DNA from: a virus
IMG/VR virus record: IMGVR_UViG_3300047157_000131
Span: 1-38,212 of that record
Strand: one strand, 5' to 3'
DNA length: 38,212 nucleotides
Positions 10,154-15,976 of the stretch are shown piece by piece. A model generated the notes under the pieces. That model was not told the DNA's origin, did no database searches, and saw only the letters and a program-made list of their open reading frames with translations. Numbering within the stretch: the stretch's first letter is position 1; each line of letters opens with the position of its first letter. The translations under genes were made by a program, and so were the position numbers.

Positions 10154-10934
10154 CTTGTGTTTTGTTTTAACATTCTTCTTTCTAATTCATTCTTTTCCTT
10201 TTCAAACTCTAACCAGGTTAAGCATTGAAATAAGGAAAGTTTTGTAACGTCTTTAAATTTTGTTGGGTCGCCTCCAGCAAGTCCATAAATCGATTGATAC
10301 CAACCCCATTTTGCTCCAAAGTTTGCTGTAGATCCGAGTCCACCTTCAGCTGTTTCCCCAAAGAGTCCATCATATGCTGCGACAACTCTTTGCCTAAACG
10401 GTAAAAAAAAACCGTTGCACCTAAAGCTACATTAACAGGAGCATCTAACATTACATTTGCATACCTATCTGTACCTTCATAGTCTTCTATTAGGTATAAA
10501 TCCTTTTTCTCAAACACTACTGGTCTATATAGTACAGCTAATGCTTTGTGCATCTGTTGCCAATCTGATATATATTTATCTAAATCAATAAATTCTCCAA
10601 GAGATATGTCATCAAGTTTAGGTATGAAACCAAACTTTACCGTTTCTCCTGTAGGATCTGTCATTTCAAATGTTCTTTGAAGTGGTGTATCTTCTTTAAA
10701 CATCTCTGCAATGTGTCCTATAATCCCACTAAATTCTGTTAGAGGTAAATTATAAGCTTGTTTCATTGTAATACCACAAAAACATTCCAGTAACTTTAAA
10801 TTAGCAAAGTCTATCTGCTCCTTTGTAGGTTCTTTACCTTCTTCATACTTTACAGTACTTATATACTTCTGATACTGCTTTAAAGATATTCCCGATAACT
10901 CTTTTGGGATGCTTAGGGTGAATGTTTTACTCAT
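10150..10934 (-). CDS. Tail assembly chaperone, -1 frameshifted long form (about 261 aa)
   Basis: The 238-aa frame from 10934 contains a run of nine T on the minus strand (10403-10411). A -1 shift there enters a frame that stays open to 10150 and encodes FGAKWGWYQSIYGLAGGD, then a Trp/Leu/Glu-rich helical end with EFEKEKNELERRML. This frame has a stop just upstream of the T run and no ATG, so it can only be reached by frameshifting. Its stop overlaps the next gene's ATG. The G/G-T arrangement of tail chaperones in siphoviruses works this way: a minor long form binds the tape measure protein. The run could alternatively be a sequencing indel, but both frames look conserved, which argues for a real site. 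Confidence 0.75.
10218..10934 (-). CDS. Tail assembly chaperone, unshifted short form (238 aa)
   Basis: The protein starts MSKTFTLSIPKELSGISLKQ and is acidic and helical, with TMTDPTG-like and GFIPKLDDISLGEFIDLDKY segments typical of tail assembly chaperones in Bacteroidota phages. DWQQMHKALAVLYRPV and YEGTDRYANVMLDAPVNVALGA follow. After the T9 run the unshifted frame continues with GVGINRFMDLLEATQQNL and stops at 10218. It is the expected major product; the -1 form is listed separately. It lies just after the methyltransferase remnant and opens the core tail operon. Confidence 0.75.
   Translation of the reverse strand: MSKTFTLSIPKELSGISLKQYQKYISTVKYEEGKEPTKEQIDFANLKLLECFCGITMKQAYNLPLTEFSGIIGHIAEMFKEDTPLQRTFEMTDPTGETVKFGFIPKLDDISLGEFIDLDKYISDWQQMHKALAVLYRPVVFEKKDLYLIEDYEGTDRYANVMLDAPVNVALGATVFFYRLGKELSQHMMDSLGKQLKVDSDLQQTLEQNGVGINRFMDLLEATQQNLKTLQNFPYFNA
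10403..10411 (-). promoter_or_regulatory. Slippery sequence for -1 ribosomal frameshifting
   Basis: Nine consecutive T on the coding strand, read GTT TTT TTT TAC, contain the X XXY YYZ form T TTT TTT. The -1 frame continues for about 84 codons. No clear strong pseudoknot was identified by eye downstream; an ACGG/CCGT pair flanks the T run itself, so the run sits in the loop of a short possible hairpin. Confidence 0.7.
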
Positions 10935-10951
10935 ATCTATATAACTATCAA

Positions 10952-11311
10952 TTAGTTTATTGTATCCTTTAAGTTTTTGTATGGCTGTTTAACTTTATTA
11001 AAATCAGGTTTACATCCCCACCAGCTAATCAACCTACTCTGTTTAGCAGTATTACTATTATATATCCAACAAACTACTTGCTCACATTTTTCCTTTATAG
11101 CTTTAGGTAATAAATTAATCGTCTCTTCAGGATAATGAATGATTACACAAGGTGTCGGTATCTTGGATAGTAACTCTATATATTCTTCTTCAGACACTTT
11201 ATCTTTGTACTTGTTGTAAGAATACCCTTGATTGTATGGTGGGTCAGTTATGGTTAATCCTTTAGGTATAATACAATCTCTAAAGTCTTTATTTATTATT
11301 TCTGTTTCCAT
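10952..11311 (-). pseudogene. Truncated DNA adenine methyltransferase (N-terminal half only)
   Basis: About 119 residues from METEIINKDFRD; an alternative start lies six codons upstream. The catalytic motif DPPYNQGYSYNKY and the following SRLISWWGCKPDF match the N-terminal half of N6-adenine (or N4-cytosine) methyltransferases of the type in which DPPY comes first. The second half of that family, which should carry the S-adenosylmethionine motif (DPFxGxGT) after a segment starting KNPTDKR, is missing: the frame stops soon after QPYKNLKD, just before the tail chaperone gene. Family length is about 200-230 residues. It is probably non-functional unless it works with another subunit. Confidence 0.6.
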
Positions 11312-11639
11312 ACCACCAATATACAACAAAATTAAAAAACATAGTTAATACTATATAGGTTATTTATTTAGACAGAATTTTATATATTTGACTTCATATA
11401 TAGAGATTCACCAAAATTATATCTATACTCAGCTACGGCAGAATGCAAAACACGTTAATTTTTCTTAACTGCTCTACTAAGGAGTAATTAATTCCTTTTT
11501 ACGTTTACTATCTAAGTTTAGTTATTCAGTTCAATGTAAAGGATATTTTACATTTGGTTAATGGTAGAAATTAAAAGAGTTTTTTACCCCCAGGATCAAA
11601 CAATATTTATTTATCAATCAGTTATAAAATAATTGAAAT
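11312..11639. other. Intergenic control region between early small genes and tail operon
   Basis: About 330 bases with no credible gene on either strand. It follows the strong terminator of the early genes and precedes the tail operon, so it should hold the late tail promoter, although I see no full TTG-N19-21-TAnnTTTG on the minus strand; TAATTTTG occurs twice on that strand without a matching TTG. It contains a perfect inverted repeat AATGTAAA-N6-TTTACATT (11533-11554), and nested short complementary segments near 11435-11485. TATATTTG and TACATTTG occur on the plus strand. Confidence 0.5.
11533..11554. repeat. Perfect inverted repeat AATGTAAA-N6-TTTACATT
   Basis: Two 8-base arms with a six-base spacer. 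The right arm overlaps a TACATTTG on the plus strand, which fits the Bacteroidota -7 element by sequence. There is no T tract close enough for a terminator, so an operator-like protein site is the more likely reading. Its target would be the divergent or tail-side transcripts. Confidence 0.45.
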
Positions 11640-11668
11640 AAAAAAAACCTGCCGATTAAAGCAGGTTT
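11640..11668 (-). terminator. Rho-independent terminator of the small-gene operon
   Basis: On the minus strand AAACCTGC pairs perfectly with GCAGGTTT around an eight-base loop and is followed by a run of T. It lies 55 bases after the last early small gene and separates that operon from the tail operon. Confidence 0.85.
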
Positions 11669-11723
11669 CTCAAACTAATTAACCTAATTATTAACTAATG
11701 AAAAAAGGTCTTTTAAATGCTGT

Positions 11724-11870
11724 TTAAATGATGTTTATTTGGAAAGGCAAACAATATTTTTCTTGATCTTTCAAACCATAGTTTAAAATAATTTGAGCTG
11801 AAAAATAAGAATTACCGAAAGTTTTATCAAACCATTCTTTTGCTGTTATGTCTATCGTTTTTACTTTCAT
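11724..11870 (-). CDS. Small conserved-type protein (48 aa), possibly shortened
   Basis: The frame reads MKVKTIDITAKEWFDKTFGN, then SYFSAQIILNYGL, and ends PFQINII. The opening is of a kind common in Bacteroidota phages, where homologues usually run on past a PFQYGYG-like segment for some dozens of residues; here the frame stops just after PFQ, so it may be a shortened allele. It is the last gene before the terminator at 11640-11668. Function unknown. Confidence 0.6.
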   Translation of the reverse strand: MKVKTIDITAKEWFDKTFGNSYFSAQIILNYGLKDQEKYCLPFQINII

Positions 11871-11871
11871 A

Positions 11872-11919
11872 TTAATATGCATTTCTGTTTGATGTTTTTA
11901 TTTGTGTTTTTGTTTCCAT
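11872..11919 (-). CDS. Possible 15-aa leader peptide
   Basis: METKTQIKTSNRNAY followed by a stop one base before the ATG of the next gene. It is short enough to occur by chance. Its stop-start spacing to the 48-aa gene would allow coupled translation. Confidence 0.25.
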   Translation of the reverse strand: METKTQIKTSNRNAY

Positions 11920-11934
11920 TTTTTTTGTTTTTAG

Positions 11935-12033
11935 TTAAGGTAAATAATAAGTTAATGTTCCTAAGATAATCAAAGCTATAAATATTAATAGATAACTTAA
12001 TATAGCCCATTTAATAAAGTTTAATGTTTTCAT
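11935..12033 (-). CDS. Tiny single-pass membrane protein (32 aa)
   Basis: MKTLNFIKWA followed by one hydrophobic helix (about residues 10-29, ILSYLLIFIALIILGTLTYY) and a Leu-Pro end. It starts five bases after the stop of the 80-aa gene, so it is likely in the same transcript. A membrane role early in infection is possible; no family recognised. Confidence 0.5.
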   Translation of the reverse strand: MKTLNFIKWAILSYLLIFIALIILGTLTYYLP

Positions 12034-12037
12034 AGTG

Positions 12038-12280
12038 TTAGTTAATAGTTATTTGATCTCTGAATGCAAATTCATCACCTTTATTAATTATAAATTTATT
12101 AATTAGGCTTTGTCTGATTGCATCTTCTAAATTCAATATTAATTGGTTTGCTTCATCGCTTCCAGGTTTAATATTTAAATCTGAAAGATTGCAAACTTCT
12201 ATTAAATGTTTAAAGGCTTTTTGGTTATGATTGCTAAAAGCATCAATAACATTTTCTATTTTATCGTTTGTATTTATCAT
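12038..12280 (-). CDS. Unrecognised small acidic protein (80 aa)
   Basis: The protein starts MINTNDKIENVIDAFSNHN and is helical and acidic, without cysteines or membrane segments. It has its own consensus Bacteroidota promoter at 12304-12333, which places the start about 15 bases after the expected transcription start. It leads a short transcript that also contains the 32-aa and 48-aa genes and ends at the terminator near 11650. Unknown function; probably an early host-takeover gene. Confidence 0.7.
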   Translation of the reverse strand: MINTNDKIENVIDAFSNHNQKAFKHLIEVCNLSDLNIKPGSDEANQLILNLEDAIRQSLINKFIINKGDEFAFRDQITIN

Positions 12281-12303
12281 AATAATTAATTTAATTGTTT
12301 ATA

Positions 12304-12333
12304 CAAATATAAGAATATTATTTTAATTAACAA
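12304..12333 (-). promoter_or_regulatory. Bacteroidota-type promoter (TTG-N19-TATATTTG)
   Basis: On the minus strand TTG is followed after 19 bases by TATATTTG, an exact fit to the TAnnTTTG -7 element. It lies 24 bases before the ATG of the 80-aa gene. Confidence 0.75.
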
Positions 12334-12472
12334 ACAATATTAATAAAATATAATTATTTTTTTTATGTTTGTATTGGCTAATAATATAAAATTGATGCTG
12401 TACAAAAATAAATTAAGAAAGACAAATATTATGATAATTTATAATTATTCTAAATAGTGAAAAAATACCTAT

Positions 12473-12507
12473 ACCTACTATGTTTAATAACCTACTATGT
12501 TTAAGAG
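12473..12507. repeat. 17-bp motif, two tandem copies
   Basis: Two copies of CCTACTATGTTTAA with starts exactly 17 bases apart (12474 and 12491). They belong to the family also found at 12568, 14540, 14573, 14707, 14724 and 14745. Confidence 0.85.
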
Positions 12508-12567
12508 TAATAAAAAAGGAAGATCAATCTCACTAAAGTAATAACTTATTATTGATATTGACTGACC

Positions 12568-12586
12568 AACCTATTATGTTTAAGAG
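12568..12586. repeat. 17-bp motif, single copy after a stop codon
   Basis: AACCTATTATGTTTAAGAG directly abuts the TAA of the 54-aa gene on the minus strand. It differs from the tandem pair by one transition in the core. Confidence 0.8.
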
Positions 12587-12751
12587 TTACTTTATACTAA
12601 GTATTTTATTTATAGTTATAACAGATAGATAAATAAAAACATAGTAACCAAAAGAATTACCTGATTGTATTAAATCTACTATCCCAAGTGTTAAGCAAGT
12701 TAAAGCTAACACTATATTGATACTACTAAATATCTTGTTTATTTGTTTCAT
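12587..12751 (-). CDS. Small two-helix membrane protein (54 aa)
   Basis: MKQINKIFSS is followed by two hydrophobic segments (about 11-28 with INIVLALTCLTLGIVDLI, and 35-48 with GYYVFIYLSVITIN) separated by a short polar turn. The ATG follows a weak copy of the 17-bp motif that overlaps the end of the 41-aa gene. The stop is followed at once by another copy of that motif. No family recognised; likely inserted in the host membrane. Confidence 0.6.
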   Translation of the reverse strand: MKQINKIFSSINIVLALTCLTLGIVDLIQSGNSFGYYVFIYLSVITINKILSIK

Positions 12752-12762
12752 AGTTATTGTGT

Positions 12763-12888
12763 TTAAGAAAGTTGTTTTATTATTGACTCTAAAGATTTTA
12801 TTTTATCTTGCAATCTTTGTATTCTATACTCATAAACCTCTAATAGTTGGTTTTGAGTTTCTTTACTCATATTAAATTTTGTATCCAT
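12763..12888 (-). CDS. Small coiled-coil protein (41 aa)
   Basis: MDTKFNMSKETQNQLLEVYE followed by RIQRLQDKIKSLESIIKQL, a heptad pattern with Leu/Ile in a and d positions that predicts a short coiled coil over residues 15-40. It begins one base after the stop of the 74-aa gene, which supports real translation in an operon. Unknown function. Confidence 0.6.
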   Translation of the reverse strand: MDTKFNMSKETQNQLLEVYEYRIQRLQDKIKSLESIIKQLS

Positions 12889-12889
12889 A

Positions 12890-13114
12890 TTATATTTGTT
12901 TTAATAATTCTTTTATATTATCAGTAAATTCTTTTTTTATATCTTCTTTAGATCTGTCGCTTAATATTAAATCGGTTAACCATTCTATTTCTTCGCCAAT
13001 TGAATCGCAATCATTTATTATCCATAATGTATATTTATCAATATCTTCCATTGTTGGTTTATTGATTTTTATTTCATAATTCTTTAATATTTTTCTTATT
13101 CCTTTTAGTTCCAT
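12890..13114 (-). CDS. Unrecognised small protein (74 aa)
   Basis: The protein starts MELKGIRKILKNYEIKINKP and continues with a charged helical region (DIDKYTLWIINDCDSIGEEI). Cys, Trp and acidic residues are scattered without a metal-binding pattern. It starts four bases after the stop of the 44-aa gene and is followed at once by the 41-aa gene. Part of the early small-gene operon; function unknown. Confidence 0.65.
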   Translation of the reverse strand: MELKGIRKILKNYEIKINKPTMEDIDKYTLWIINDCDSIGEEIEWLTDLILSDRSKEDIKKEFTDNIKELLKQI

Positions 13115-13118
13115 AATT

Positions 13119-13253
13119 TTAGTTGTTTTTATTTAGTTGATGGTAACTTTTTTCTGTTATCCTTTTCATAAACTTCTGTTGATCTGTTATAAAATACTTA
13201 TCATCTTCCTCGATAGTATATAACATTTTAGTAATTTGTGTTGTTATCTTCAT
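13119..13253 (-). CDS. Unrecognised small basic protein (44 aa)
   Basis: MKITTQITKMLYTIEEDDKY, then a Lys/Arg-rich helix with QQKFMKRITEK. It lies four bases after the stop of the 75-aa gene and five before the next start. Amphipathic beta-helix pattern; no family recognised. Spacing in the operon is the main support. Confidence 0.55.
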   Translation of the reverse strand: MKITTQITKMLYTIEEDDKYFITDQQKFMKRITEKSYHQLNKNN

Positions 13254-13257
13254 ATTA

Positions 13258-13485
13258 TTATTTTTTTTGTTTTACTCCTAAAAAATCTGCCCAACCTTTA
13301 AAGTCATCTTTATATGCTCTATGTGGTTTCAAAGGTATAAAACCTTCTTTTGTTTCTTTTACTTCTATCTCGTCTCCTTCTTTCCAGGAGTCAATGATAG
13401 GTTTCTCAAGTGTATAATCTATATAAAAGATAACATCTTCTATTTTTATATAAGCACACCTTTTGTTTATTTGTTTTATATCCAT
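13258..13485 (-). CDS. Unrecognised small protein, SH3-like pattern (75 aa)
   Basis: The protein starts MDIKQINKRCAYIKIEDVIF and contains SWKEGDEIEVKETKEGFIPL, a beta-strand pattern with Gly-Asp-Glu turn that resembles small SH3-like barrels. The C-terminal part has FKGWADFLGVKQKK. No catalytic motif is visible. It lies in the early small-gene operon, two bases from the upstream gene's stop. Function unknown. Confidence 0.65.
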   Translation of the reverse strand: MDIKQINKRCAYIKIEDVIFYIDYTLEKPIIDSWKEGDEIEVKETKEGFIPLKPHRAYKDDFKGWADFLGVKQKK

Positions 13486-13487
13486 AA

Positions 13488-13721
13488 TTAATGTATTATT
13501 GTTTGACTTATTAAATTCATAAGTTTATACTTCCTTGTATATTCCGTATGGTTTGGGTTTATGTATAATTTATATAACCATATATATTGACTTGTTTGTT
13601 TTTCTTTGTGTCTTTTTAAATAATTATATAATTTTTGATATTGTTTAATGGTTTCTTTATCCAAATTATAATAAGTGTATCTATTAGCTTTTACTTCTTT
13701 TAATAATTCTTTTACTTTCAT
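13488..13721 (-). CDS. Unrecognised small basic protein (77 aa)
   Basis: The protein starts MKVKELLKEVKANRYTYYNL and is rich in Lys, Tyr and Leu, with QYQKLYNYLKRHKEKQTSQ in the middle. It may be a small helical nucleic-acid-binding protein, but no domain is recognised. Spacing of two bases on either side places it firmly in the operon. Function unknown. Confidence 0.65.
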   Translation of the reverse strand: MKVKELLKEVKANRYTYYNLDKETIKQYQKLYNYLKRHKEKQTSQYIWLYKLYINPNHTEYTRKYKLMNLISQTIIH

Positions 13722-13723
13722 AA

Positions 13724-13858
13724 TTAAAATATTAATCTTTCTAATCTTTGCATTTGTTTATTAAGTTCAATCCTTTTAGTAGGATCTTTTTCTAAAGCAT
13801 ATGTTAATTTCATATTACTTAGTTTAGTATATAGTATATGTCTGTTAATGTTTTTCAT
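13724..13858 (-). CDS. Unrecognised small helical protein (44 aa)
   Basis: MKNINRHILYTKLSNMKLTY followed by ALEKDPTKRIELNKQMQRL, basic and helical. The frame ends two bases before the next ATG and begins five bases after the stop of the zinc-ribbon gene. Too short for family assignment; the tight packing is the evidence that it is real. Confidence 0.55.
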   Translation of the reverse strand: MKNINRHILYTKLSNMKLTYALEKDPTKRIELNKQMQRLERLIF

Positions 13859-13862
13859 AATG

Positions 13863-14015
13863 TTATTGTTTATTTGTTATGTTAGGTAAACCATTAAAGG
13901 TTTGGTATTCAATGTCTAAATCTAAAGGGACACCGCAATCATAACCTTCACACCTTATATTATTAATGTGATTTAAGTGTCCACAAAAGCTACATTCTAT
14001 TTGTTTGTTATTCAT
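13863..14015 (-). CDS. Small zinc-ribbon-like protein (50 aa)
   Basis: The sequence has a CSFCGH motif at residues 8-13, then CEGYDCG at 22-28, giving a CxxC...CxxxxC arrangement consistent with a single zinc ribbon. The rest (VPLDLDIEYQTFNG) is acidic. Such small zinc-binding proteins are common among early phage genes and may bind nucleic acid or host proteins; that is inference. It starts two bases after the stop of the upstream 103-aa gene. Confidence 0.6.
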   Translation of the reverse strand: MNNKQIECSFCGHLNHINNIRCEGYDCGVPLDLDIEYQTFNGLPNITNKQ

Positions 14016-14017
14016 AA

Positions 14018-14329
14018 TTAATCTTTTATAGTTATAAATACTACTTCATCAAGGTATCTTTTCATATAGTTAATAGTAGCAATGTAATCTCCTCTAAATG
14101 TTTTTTCAAGTACATATATGCAGTCATCTAATCTTGCAACCTTAGTTAATAGTTGTGCCATATTAGTTAATTCAAAAGTTGTATGATCATTAACATATAT
14201 GGTTTTACCTAAATGTTGTATAAATTCACTTGTTAAGTCATTTATAAAATGTGTTTGATCGCTTTCTTTTGCACTACTTGTATTAATAAAAGCAATTCTT
14301 CTTCTTATTATATCTTTTGTTTTTGTCAT
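14018..14329 (-). CDS. Unrecognised protein, first gene of the early operon (103 aa)
   Basis: The start at 14329 (MTKTKDIIRRRIAFINTS) is chosen because a longer frame from 14353 would begin inside the promoter at 14351-14382; the chosen ATG lies about 15 bases after the expected transcript start. The protein is helical with a basic N-terminus and LEKTFRGDYIATINYMKRYL near the C-terminus. No family recognised. It leads the run of about nine small genes down to 12587, which suggests an early, host-directed role. Confidence 0.65.
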   Translation of the reverse strand: MTKTKDIIRRRIAFINTSSAKESDQTHFINDLTSEFIQHLGKTIYVNDHTTFELTNMAQLLTKVARLDDCIYVLEKTFRGDYIATINYMKRYLDEVVFITIKD

Positions 14330-14350
14330 AATATTTGTTTTAATGTTATA

Positions 14351-14382
14351 CAAATATAAAGCATAAATAATTTAATAAACAA
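14351..14382 (-). promoter_or_regulatory. Bacteroidota-type promoter (TTG-N21-TATATTTG)
   Basis: On the minus strand TTG, 21 bases, then TATATTTG, 22 bases before the ATG of the 103-aa gene. The same -7 octamer is used at 12304. Confidence 0.75.
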
Positions 14383-14495
14383 ATAATTAACAATAAATCT
14401 TTACAATAATATTTTTTATAATCAAAGTGTAAAATAAAATAATATATAAAAGATCATTAAAATATTAGCAGTATGAAAACAAAAAAGAAAATCAT

Positions 14496-14705
14496 ATGCA
14501 ACAAAATTTTATATGGTGGGCAAGGTGGTTTGTAAATAACCTACTGCGTTTAATGATTAGATCGTCAAAGAACCTACTGCGTTTAATGACTAACTATCCA
14601 AACAGAATGTATTTTGAATCTATCGGACTTGGAATCCTTTTTACTTTCTCAAGTTTCTTTTTCGTTTATATGTTCACTTTGGTATATGTAGCAATCAAAT
14701 TCTAA
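14496..14705 (+). CDS. Possible plus-strand small membrane protein (69 aa)
   Basis: The frame begins MQQNFIWWARWFVNNLLRLM and ends with a hydrophobic stretch of about 25 residues (IGLGILFTFSSFFFVYMFTL onwards) then AIKF. It would be the only plus-strand gene. Two of the 17-bp motifs lie inside it and encode the same peptide, NLLRLM, so its coding look may be partly a by-product of the repeat. A tiny frame of 20 codons (14473 onwards) overlaps its start. No plus-strand promoter of the TTG/TAnnTTTG type is visible. Confidence 0.3.
   Translation: MQQNFIWWARWFVNNLLRLMIRSSKNLLRLMTNYPNRMYFESIGLGILFTFSSFFFVYMFTLVYVAIKF
14538..14590. repeat. 17-bp motif, two copies 33 bases apart
   Basis: AACCTACTGCGTTTAATGA occurs at 14538 and, nearly identical, AACCTACTGCGTTTAATGAC at 14571. 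These carry the GC variant in the core where others have AT. Confidence 0.85.
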
Positions 14706-14761
14706 ACCTACTGCGTTTAAGAACCTACTGCGTTTAAGAATGTACCTACTATGTTTAAGAA
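14704..14761. repeat. 17-bp motif, three near-tandem copies at terminase 3' end
   Basis: CCTACT starts at 14707, 14724 and 14745. The first two have the GCG core, the third the ATG core. The array lies between the stop of the plus-strand frame and the stop of the large terminase on the minus strand, touching both. Confidence 0.85.
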
Positions 14762-15976
14762 TTATCTGATAACATAAACACCTTTGTTGGCGTTAGCTAA
14801 GAAGTATTGAATACAATAACGAAGTGAATCTAATTGGTGATTCCATTTATCTACTGGTCTTGTATTTCTTTCGTGCCATACATAATTGTTAAGCTCTTTA
14901 ACAAGCTCTGTACTATCTGGATCTATTATTAAATCAAAGTCCTGGATAAGAGCTATCCCTGTTAGTATAGACCCACTGCGTTTAATAGTTGGTTTTATGT
15001 TACAATATTCTTTCAGCTCTGATATAAGTCTTGGCTCTGCTGAATCACATATGATTAAATCTTCTCCTGCATATCTTCTGTTATTCTCTCCTATCTCTTT
15101 TGTTGACATACCTGCTTTAGCATACATTGTCTTAACCCATATCTTTTTACTTTCTTTATGTATTGCAGCTTTTATAAGAACAGTAGGATCTACAGAGAAA
15201 CCAAAGTCTTGACCATATATAGATTCAGCACCAGTATTAAATAAACCTGTGGACCAATTACTAAAGATAACACCTTCTGCTTTATCCATCCATCCACCAA
15301 GTATCTGGTGATTATATCTATCTGGTCTTCTGCGTCTAATATCTTCCAGCTGCAATAGAAATGAATCTGATAAGTTTTCTATGTTATCTTTAAATGTAGT
15401 ATGTATATAAGTTACATTATCTACAAAGTCATTAGTACCAGGATTAACTCCTTTACCTGCAAAGAATCTTTGATATATCCAATGCTCTTTTGTTGTAGGG
15501 TTTAGTATCATCATAACCCTATTAGGTTTAGACTTACTTCTAACTGACTGATCTATCTTATCAAAGTCTTCCTCCTTAATTAATTCTTCTGCTTCATCAA
15601 GCACCCAAGTAGTTATCCCACTAATCGACTTTAGTGCAGCAGTTTGATTCCCTGCTGATGTACGGATACCTTTAAATAGTATTGAGCTTCCAGTACTTAT
15701 GTTTAAGATTTCATCTTTAGTAATACGAAAATGTTCCATAATACCATAGAGTTCTAACTTCTCAAGGAACTCTGGAATAATTGAGTTAGCAGCACTTATC
15801 ATAGTATAACGAGTGAATAGTATCTTATGACCCTGTTCAAACGTTAGAAAGGCTAAAAAGGTGGTTATAGCGAATGACTTACCACTTCCTCTACCTCCTG
15901 TTATAACAAAGTATCTTGAGTCGTTACCTAATGAATTGTATTTATTATTGAGTACTGGCTTCTTCATCATTATCAA
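14762..15976 (-). CDS. terL: Terminase large subunit (404 aa)
   Basis: The packaging ATPase-nuclease. Walker A is GGRGSGKS at residues 27-34 and Walker B with catalytic acids is VLDEAEE at 125-131; the coupling segment follows as MMILNPTTKEHW. The nuclease domain shows YGQDFGFSVDPT near 235-246 and an ICDSAEP segment near 305, the acidic metal-binding positions of the RNase H-like fold. Length is normal for the smaller TerL proteins. The start overlaps the small terminase gene by about 30 bases; MMKKP or MKKP two to three codons in are alternative starts. Its last bases are followed directly by the 17-bp motif array, and a 14-of-15 match to that motif lies inside the gene (14970-14987). Confidence 0.95.
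   Translation of the reverse strand: MIMMKKPVLNNKYNSLGNDSRYFVITGGRGSGKSFAITTFLAFLTFEQGHKILFTRYTMISAANSIIPEFLEKLELYGIMEHFRITKDEILNISTGSSILFKGIRTSAGNQTAALKSISGITTWVLDEAEELIKEEDFDKIDQSVRSKSKPNRVMMILNPTTKEHWIYQRFFAGKGVNPGTNDFVDNVTYIHTTFKDNIENLSDSFLLQLEDIRRRRPDRYNHQILGGWMDKAEGVIFSNWSTGLFNTGAESIYGQDFGFSVDPTVLIKAAIHKESKKIWVKTMYAKAGMSTKEIGENNRRYAGEDLIICDSAEPRLISELKEYCNIKPTIKRSGSILTGIALIQDFDLIIDPDSTELVKELNNYVWHERNTRPVDKWNHQLDSLRYCIQYFLANANKGVYVIR
14970..14987. repeat. Near match to the 17-bp motif inside the terminase gene
   Basis: CCCACTGCGTTTAATAG differs from the common GC form at one position of the first 14. In the gene it encodes IKRSG, so it may be coincidental coding sequence. Confidence 0.4.

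Larger units (their letters stand above)
12281..12586. other. Intergenic region with promoter and repeat cluster, no gene
   Basis: About 300 AT-rich bases. They hold one good minus-strand promoter and three copies of the 17-bp CCTACTRYGTTTAAGAA repeat family (two in tandem at 12473-12507, one at 12568-12586). No frame looks coding on either strand. Between 12340 and 12465 I see only AT-rich sequence. The cluster begins immediately after the stop codon of the 54-aa gene. Confidence 0.6.
14354..14761. other. Intergenic region after the large terminase gene, carrying five 17-bp motifs
   Basis: Just over 400 bases without a minus-strand gene. They contain the early promoter at the low end and five copies of the CCTACTRYGTTTAAGAA family (starts at 14540, 14573, 14707, 14724, 14745). 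The last three form a near-tandem array of period 17 and 21 that abuts the stop codon of the terminase gene. A plus-strand frame (14496-14705) is a possible gene, listed separately. An origin of replication, regulatory site or RNA element are all possible. Confidence 0.6.

Noticed and set aside
14704-14761. Tandem short repeats as a CRISPR array
   Set aside because: Repeat units are 17 bases, almost back to back without spacers of uniform length, and there are no cas genes.
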